Source: an uncultured Lysobacter sp. (lineage in GTDB: Bacteria > Pseudomonadota > Gammaproteobacteria > Xanthomonadales > Xanthomonadaceae). From it: DNA of 12,454 bases. Position numbers and translations under genes: made by a program. The stretch is taken from assembly GCA_946479915.1 (NCBI GenBank), contig CAMLHR010000010.1:1-12454 (forward strand), read 5' to 3'. The notes below the pieces were generated by a model. The model did no database searches. It was not told the DNA's origin and saw nothing but the letters and a program-made list of their open reading frames with translations. Positions 8,751 to 12,454 of the stretch are shown one piece after another (within the stretch, counting starts at the first letter, position 1; each line of letters opens with the position of its first letter).

Positions 8751-9680
8751 GCTGAACGCCAGCGCGTCCCGGACCCGGGCCTCGAACCGCGCCTGGTCGT
8801 AGGCCATGAGGATGGCCGCGTTGTCCGGGGCCCCGCCCCGGCGGTCCCAGTCCACCAGGGTTGCGCCCCGGGTCGCCGTGCCGGCCAGTTCCACCGCCAG
8901 CGGACGCTCGAGGACCTCCAGCGCGCCCTCCGGCTCCAGCGCGAAGGCAATGGCCAGGGCATCCGCCGAATGCCAGTGGTCGCCGCGATGCCCGGCCGCC
9001 CAGCGCCGGGTGTGCGCGGAGATGCCGTCGTAGAACCGCGCCCGCGCCGTCCCGGAAGCCAGCCACTGGTCGAACCGCGCGTGCGGGAACCCGTGGCGCA
9101 TCACCGCTTCCCAGTCGGCGACCTCGATGCGCGGGAACGACGTGAAGGCGACGTGCGCCGCCTCCGGGTCGAAGTAGATGTTGAATTCCGCGGCCGGCGT
9201 CATGTTGCCGTGCCCGGTCACCGCGCCGCCCATCACGACGAGGCGCGCGATGCGTTGCGGCAGCGTCGGATCCAGCCGCAGCGCGAGCGCGATGTTGGTC
9301 AGCGGCCCGAGCGCGACCAGCACCAGGCGGCCGGCGTGTTCGTGGGACAGGCGGAGGATCGCCTGCGCGGCATGTTCCGGCTCCGCGCCCCGCGGGCACG
9401 GCACGTACCCCGTGTCGCCCAGGCCATCCTCGCCATGGACGAACGCGGCGTGCGGCGCCGGGTGCAGCAGCGGCGTCGCGGCACCCGCGAACACCGGGAT
9501 GTCGTCGCGCCCGGCGACCTCGCACAGCTTGAGCGCGTTCGCGACGGTGTGGTGCAGCCCGACGTTGCCGGCCGCGATCGTCAACCCGACCACGTCGTGT
9601 CGCGGATCGGCGAACGCCATCAGCAAGGCCAGCGCGTCGTCGACGCCGGGATCGGTGTCGACCAGCAGTGGAATGCGCAT
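8748..9680 (-). CDS. Nucleoside hydrolase (inosine-uridine preferring hydrolase family)
   Basis: The family cleaves the N-glycosidic bond of nucleosides to give free base and ribose, usually in cytoplasmic salvage. The 310-residue size is normal. The calcium-binding signature DTDPGVDDA is at residues 8-16 (D8, D10, D14, D15). TPAAEFNIYFDPEAA (161-175) is the ribose-binding segment, and HSADALAIA (237-245) is the C-terminal motif supplying the last calcium ligand, D240. Most members have His-Asp at that point, the His helping the base to leave; here the residue before D240 is alanine, so base preference may be unusual. There is no signal peptide. The ATG at 9680 overlaps the stop of the TonB-like gene before it (TGATG), suggesting translational coupling. 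Substrate cannot be told from sequence. Confidence 0.93.
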   Translation of the reverse strand: MRIPLLVDTDPGVDDALALLMAFADPRHDVVGLTIAAGNVGLHHTVANALKLCEVAGRDDIPVFAGAATPLLHPAPHAAFVHGEDGLGDTGYVPCPRGAEPEHAAQAILRLSHEHAGRLVLVALGPLTNIALALRLDPTLPQRIARLVVMGGAVTGHGNMTPAAEFNIYFDPEAAHVAFTSFPRIEVADWEAVMRHGFPHARFDQWLASGTARARFYDGISAHTRRWAAGHRGDHWHSADALAIAFALEPEGALEVLERPLAVELAGTATRGATLVDWDRRGGAPDNAAILMAYDQARFEARVRDALAFS

Positions 9681-10417
9681 CAGTCGCCTTGGCCGGAGGC
9701 CGAGCGGGGCGCGGGTGACGGCAACAGGTGACGGACCGGCACCACCGGATCCCCGCGCCGGACACCAAGTCCCGTCGTCTCGCTGATCCGCAGGCAGCCG
9801 TCGTCGCCCGGCAGATGCGCCAGCTGCACGGGCACCGGGCAATCCACCGCGGGGATGTCGGATTCCGTGGCATTCCCATGCGCCCAGAAGGTCGCCCCGA
9901 CCTGGAAGCCGGCGCCCTGCGGCGCGAATCGCCAGTGGTAGGCCGCCGCGCGTGCAGCCTTCGCGATGTCGCGATGCGTCCGCGAGACGACCTCGATGTC
10001 CTCGATGCGACCGTCCGCGCCGACCTGCAGCACGAGCGTGGCGACGCCGTCCTTCCGCGCCCTGAGCATCTCGAACGGGTAGTCGGCCGGGCGCCAATGC
10101 TGCAGGAGCGGATGCGTCTCCACGCTTTCGAGTTTCGGCTGGAACTCGTCACCGACCGGATGCAGTGCCACCACGCCGTCGACGAACACCTGGCTGTCCA
10201 CGGCCACGCCTTCCAGGCGGCCCGGGACGAACGGCAACTTGCCGAGCATCCCGCGAACGGCTTCCGCGAGCGGCCCCTGGATGCCTTCCATGTCGCCGAC
10301 CGTCACCGTCCCGTCGGCAGCCACTGCGACCGGCGCGGCGAACGGCAAGCGCTCCACCTCGTCGGCGGAGGCGACCGGCGCGACCACGAACATCGCGAGG
10401 AAGAACAGCGCGCGCAT
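9680..10417 (-). CDS. Secreted TonB-C-like protein, paralogue A (function unknown)
   Basis: This 245-residue protein has a signal peptide (residues 1-18, ending ASA) and so is probably periplasmic. Residues about 106-180 fit a TonB C-terminal domain: HWRPADYPFEMLRARKDG, then TLVLQVGADGRIEDIEVVSR, then AARAAAYHWRFAPQG. Residues about 25-85 look like a second, diverged copy (ADGTVTVGDMEG, LPFVPGRLEG). The transmembrane anchor and proline-rich spacer of a true TonB are missing, so it is unlikely to power outer-membrane receptors in the usual way. The C-terminal region has two cysteines (C193, C208) and the block GDDGCLRISETT (204-215), also present in the gene at 11197. The short start at 10417 is chosen because it overlaps the preceding stop (TGATG) and exposes the signal peptide. 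Confidence 0.8.
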   Translation of the reverse strand: MRALFFLAMFVVAPVASADEVERLPFAAPVAVAADGTVTVGDMEGIQGPLAEAVRGMLGKLPFVPGRLEGVAVDSQVFVDGVVALHPVGDEFQPKLESVETHPLLQHWRPADYPFEMLRARKDGVATLVLQVGADGRIEDIEVVSRTHRDIAKAARAAAYHWRFAPQGAGFQVGATFWAHGNATESDIPAVDCPVPVQLAHLPGDDGCLRISETTGLGVRRGDPVVPVRHLLPSPAPRSASGQGD

Positions 10418-11145
10418 CAGATCGCCTGGCCCTTCACGTCGGTCGCGACGCTCGCGACGCTGTCGCGCGCCACCGGCTGCCCCGGCGCCGTGGCCGCCGC
10501 CGTATCGCGCGAAGGCCACGCGTGGTCGTCACAGGTCTTGTCCAGGCAGAAATTGACCGGCACCGTGAAATGGGCCGGCGCGGGATGTCCGCCCACGCGC
10601 TCGAACTGGATGTCCAGGTTCGCGAACATGCCTTCCACCGCCCGCTCGAACTTCGGGCGGGTCCGCTCGTCGCCTTCGTAGCCGGCGATGGAGACGCTGC
10701 GCGTCCCGTCCGAAGCGACGTCCAGTTCCGCCAGCACTGCGGCCTCGACGCGGCGCCGCAGCGCCTCGCGCGGATACTCGGGCGGCATCAGGGGCGCGAT
10801 GGCGGCACCGGTTTCCGCGTTCTCGACCGTGAGCACCAGCCCTTCGCCTAGCGCAGACGCGCGGATCCGCAGGCGAAGCGTGGTCTCGGTCACCGTCGGC
10901 GTCCCGTCGATCGCGCCGGGCACGAACTCCCACGAGCGCACGCGCTCGTCCAGCCTTGCGCGCAACGTCGCGGGCATTTTTTCGGCGTCATGCCAGTCCA
11001 GGGCGGACAGTGAGCCGTCCGGCTCGATCGTGATGGCGGCGCGGAAGTACAGCGTCAACGGGTCGTCGGCAGGGGCGGCGCCAGCGCTTCCCGCGCCAAG
11101 CATGAGCGCGACACCGACGAGCAGCGCGCGGAATGGGTTCGACAT
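10417..11145 (-). CDS. Secreted TonB-C-like protein, diverged member (function unknown)
   Basis: This 242-residue protein has a clear signal peptide (about residues 1-23, ending AGA) and a good ribosome binding site (GGGAGG) 6 bases before the ATG. Residues about 33-95 read like a TonB-C-like module: AAITIEPDGSLSALDWHD, SWEFVPGAIDGTPTV, then TTLRLRIRAS. A second module spans about 118-200: PPEYPREALRRRVEAAVLAELDVASDG, then VPVNFC. It is more distant from the other two TonB-like proteins and lacks their GDDGCLRISETT block. It ends in an Ala/Val-rich tail after C200 and C205. The 51-bp gap upstream (11146-11196) has no promoter I would defend, only a lone CATACT. Its stop overlaps the next start. 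Confidence 0.78.
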   Translation of the reverse strand: MSNPFRALLVGVALMLGAGSAGAAPADDPLTLYFRAAITIEPDGSLSALDWHDAEKMPATLRARLDERVRSWEFVPGAIDGTPTVTETTLRLRIRASALGEGLVLTVENAETGAAIAPLMPPEYPREALRRRVEAAVLAELDVASDGTRSVSIAGYEGDERTRPKFERAVEGMFANLDIQFERVGGHPAPAHFTVPVNFCLDKTCDDHAWPSRDTAAATAPGQPVARDSVASVATDVKGQAI

Positions 11146-11196
11146 GGCAAGCCTCCCTGGAGCGAGAGCCTGCAGTATGGCAGCGGCCCGGATCGA

Positions 11197-11988
11197 TCAG
11201 TCTTCCGGCACGTAGCGCCGCCCGCCGATGCTGGCCGGGGCCGGGGGGCGGACGACATATTCCGTGTACGGACCGCCGCTGCCCCAGACCACGACGTCGG
11301 CCGTGGTCTCGCTGATGCGCAGGCAACCGTCGTCCCCGCGCAGGTGCGCCTGGCGCGCGCGCACCGTGCACGGGATCTCGGGGGCGCGCGGATAGGACCA
11401 GTTGCCGTGGAACCAGAACCCGGCGCCCACCGTCAACGCCTCGCCCGGCGGCTCGAAGCGCCAGTCGGCAGCGGCGGCGCGCGCGGCCTCGGTGAAATCC
11501 GGATGGCGGCTCGACAGCACCTCGCTGCCCGTGACGCTTCCATCCGCGGCCACGTGCAGCACGAGCGAGACGAACCCCTCTTCCTTGTCGCGCAGCCTGT
11601 CGACCGGAAAGTCGGCCGGCCGCCACTGCAACAGCCTGGGCTGCGTCTCGAAGTCGACGAGGATCACCTCGTACTCGTCGCCTTCGCGATCGAACTCGAT
11701 CTCGCCGTCGGTCAGCACCGTGCTCGCGAGCGGTTGCCCGTCCCGCGATCGCCCCCGCACGTAGGGGAGTCCTTCCAGCGCCTCGCGGACGACGGCGTCG
11801 AGCTTGCCCTGCACGCCCTCGATCCGGCCGACCTGGACGCGGCCGTCCGCCTCGACGGTGACCGGCGCGCTGAACGCCATTCGCTCGGGCGACTTCGCCA
11901 GGGCCGCCAGGGCAGGGAGCGCGAGCGCCACGCACAGCAGCGGGCGGAGGCGCCGCAAGGCGCGGCGGCGGCCCGCCACCCTGGTCAT
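11197..11988 (-). CDS. Secreted TonB-C-like protein, paralogue B (function unknown)
   Basis: This 263-residue protein has a very basic N-terminus (TRVAGRRRALRRLRP) followed by a hydrophobic stretch to about residue 31 (ALA-KS), a signal peptide or a signal anchor. Residues about 37-100 form a first TonB-C-like module (VEADGRVQVGRIEG, LPYVRGRSRDGQPL). Residues about 120-195 form the second: QWRPADFPVDRLRDKEEG, SLVLHVAADGSVTGSEVLSS, AAAADWRFEPPGEAL. It is clearly paralogous to the protein at 9680-10417: ERxxFxAPV, QWRPAD/HWRPAD, FWxHGN and GDDGCLRISETT (218-229) all align. C207 and C222 match C193 and C208 of that paralogue. The ATG at 11988 overlaps the nrdJ stop (ATGA). Confidence 0.8.
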   Translation of the reverse strand: MTRVAGRRRALRRLRPLLCVALALPALAALAKSPERMAFSAPVTVEADGRVQVGRIEGVQGKLDAVVREALEGLPYVRGRSRDGQPLASTVLTDGEIEFDREGDEYEVILVDFETQPRLLQWRPADFPVDRLRDKEEGFVSLVLHVAADGSVTGSEVLSSRHPDFTEAARAAAADWRFEPPGEALTVGAGFWFHGNWSYPRAPEIPCTVRARQAHLRGDDGCLRISETTADVVVWGSGGPYTEYVVRPPAPASIGGRRYVPED

Positions 11989-12454
11989 CCGCACTTGGAA
12001 TAGCCGCAATTCAGGCAGGTGGCACAGCCGTCCATGATCACCACGGCCTTGGTGCTGCACTTGTGGCACATCGTGGCGGAGGGCGGGAACGACGCGCCCT
12101 CGCCGGTGACCGAGACGTCGTCCTCGCGCGGCGCAGGCGCGGCCGGGGCCGCCGCCGGGCTCACGTCAGTGTTTTTTTTTGAGCGTTCCTCGTAGGCGCG
12201 GCGCTTCTCGGCGATCAGCGCGCGCTGCGCGGCGCTCATCTCCGGGTCGTGGATCAGGCCGATCGCCTTCATGTGGTCCTCGACGATCGCGCCGAGCTCG
12301 GCGACCAGCGACGGCATGTAGACGCCGCCGGCCTTGAAGTAGCCGCCCTTCGGGTCGAACACGGCCTTCATCTCGTCCACCAGGAACGTCACGTCGCCAC
12401 CCTTGCGGAACACCGCGGACATGATCCGGGTGAGCGCGACGATCCACTGGAAGT
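11985..12454 (-). CDS. nrdJ: NrdJ, B12-dependent ribonucleoside-diphosphate reductase (C-terminal 156 residues; 5' end outside the window)
   Basis: The class II reductase makes deoxyribonucleotides using adenosylcobalamin and does not need oxygen. The frame is open to the right edge; the stretch VALTRIMSAVFRKGGDVTF and GGYFKAGGVYMPSLVAELG is characteristic of the NrdJ C-terminal region. After an Ala/Pro-rich linker comes the cysteine-rich tail CHKC, CATC, C, C ending GYSKCG, which in this family carries the cysteines that re-reduce the active site and/or binds zinc. An internal ATG at 12422 is not the start. The A9 run at 12172-12180 separates core from linker and tail and may cause frameshifting. 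The stop overlaps the next gene's start (ATGA). Confidence 0.92.
   Translation of the reverse strand, partial: FQWIVALTRIMSAVFRKGGDVTFLVDEMKAVFDPKGGYFKAGGVYMPSLVAELGAIVEDHMKAIGLIHDPEMSAAQRALIAEKRRAYEERSKKNTDVSPAAAPAAPAPREDDVSVTGEGASFPPSATMCHKCSTKAVVIMDGCATCLNCGYSKCG
12161..12190 (-). other. Candidate slippery site (A9) in nrdJ with upstream SD-like element
   Basis: The mRNA reads TCA AAA AAA AAC ACT in frame, so nine A residues in a row (12172-12180) contain both A_AAA_AAA and A_AAA_AAC heptamers. AGGA (12187-12190) lies 6 bases before the run. A -1 shift gives AAA CAC TGA (stop 12166-12168); a +1 shift gives ACA CTG ACG TGA (stop 12161-12163). A GC-rich hairpin can form about 14 bases downstream. 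Function is inferred only from this layout. Confidence 0.4.

Noticed and set aside
8670..8760. Zur operator upstream of the zinc-free L31 gene
   Set aside because: No AT-rich GTTAT...ATAAC-type palindrome is visible; the only symmetry is the GC-rich hairpin.
8638..10152. A long minus-strand frame across the nucleoside hydrolase and TonB-like genes
   Set aside because: Low-complexity Arg/Ser/Gly-rich translation in the wrong frame; the real genes in the other frames have signal peptides, motifs and coupled starts.
12420..12422. ATG at 12422 as the start of a small zinc-finger protein
   Set aside because: The frame continues upstream to the window edge with NrdJ-like sequence (FQWIVALTRIM), so it is internal.

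Overview
The window comes from a high-GC gammaproteobacterium, most likely a member of the Lysobacteraceae/Xanthomonadaceae (Lysobacter/Luteimonas-like). The basis is the very GC-rich coding sequence, the divergent pilMNOPQ-ponA arrangement, a Xanthomonas-like citrate synthase N-terminus, a zinc-free type B L31 and a B12-dependent ribonucleotide reductase. The genus is inference. Genes are densely packed, there is no gap above 300 bp, and I see no tRNA, rRNA, IS element, phage gene or CRISPR array.

Positions 1-3554 (minus strand) hold the type IV pilus alignment operon pilM-pilN-pilO-pilP-pilQ, with PilQ cut by the left edge. Every junction uses overlapping stop/start codons (TGATG or ATGA). 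PilM (cytoplasmic, actin-like) binds the N-terminal tail of PilN. PilN and PilO form the inner-membrane coiled-coil pair. Lipoprotein PilP links them to the PilQ secretin in the outer membrane. Positions 3555-3738 are a divergent regulatory region. Positions 3739-6264 (plus strand) encode the bifunctional class A penicillin-binding protein PonA/PBP1A.

Positions 6312-6968 (plus strand) encode a conserved protein of unknown function. Its stop codon shares the palindrome CTAG with the stop codon of citrate synthase gltA (6965-8269, minus). Upstream of gltA lies a 16-bp inverted repeat next to a good -10 box. Next come rpmE2 (L31 type B) with its own promoter, and a long hairpin between rpmE2 and the operon upstream of it.

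Positions 8748-12454 (minus strand) are the least ordinary part. A B12-dependent ribonucleotide reductase (nrdJ, C-terminal part only) is followed by three genes for small secreted proteins with TonB-C-like domains, then a nucleoside hydrolase. Four of these five genes' junctions are overlapping and probably translationally coupled; a 51-bp gap separates the first TonB-like gene from the second. Each secreted protein looks like two TonB-C-like modules in tandem without the usual transmembrane anchor and proline-rich spacer. Two of them are clear paralogues that share a 12-residue C-terminal block.

The strongest candidate for something undescribed is a run of nine A residues in the nrdJ mRNA, just before the cysteine-rich tail. 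It reads as a slippery site, has an SD-like sequence upstream, and either a -1 or a +1 shift meets a stop codon within four codons. Slippage would therefore yield a second NrdJ form lacking the redox tail.
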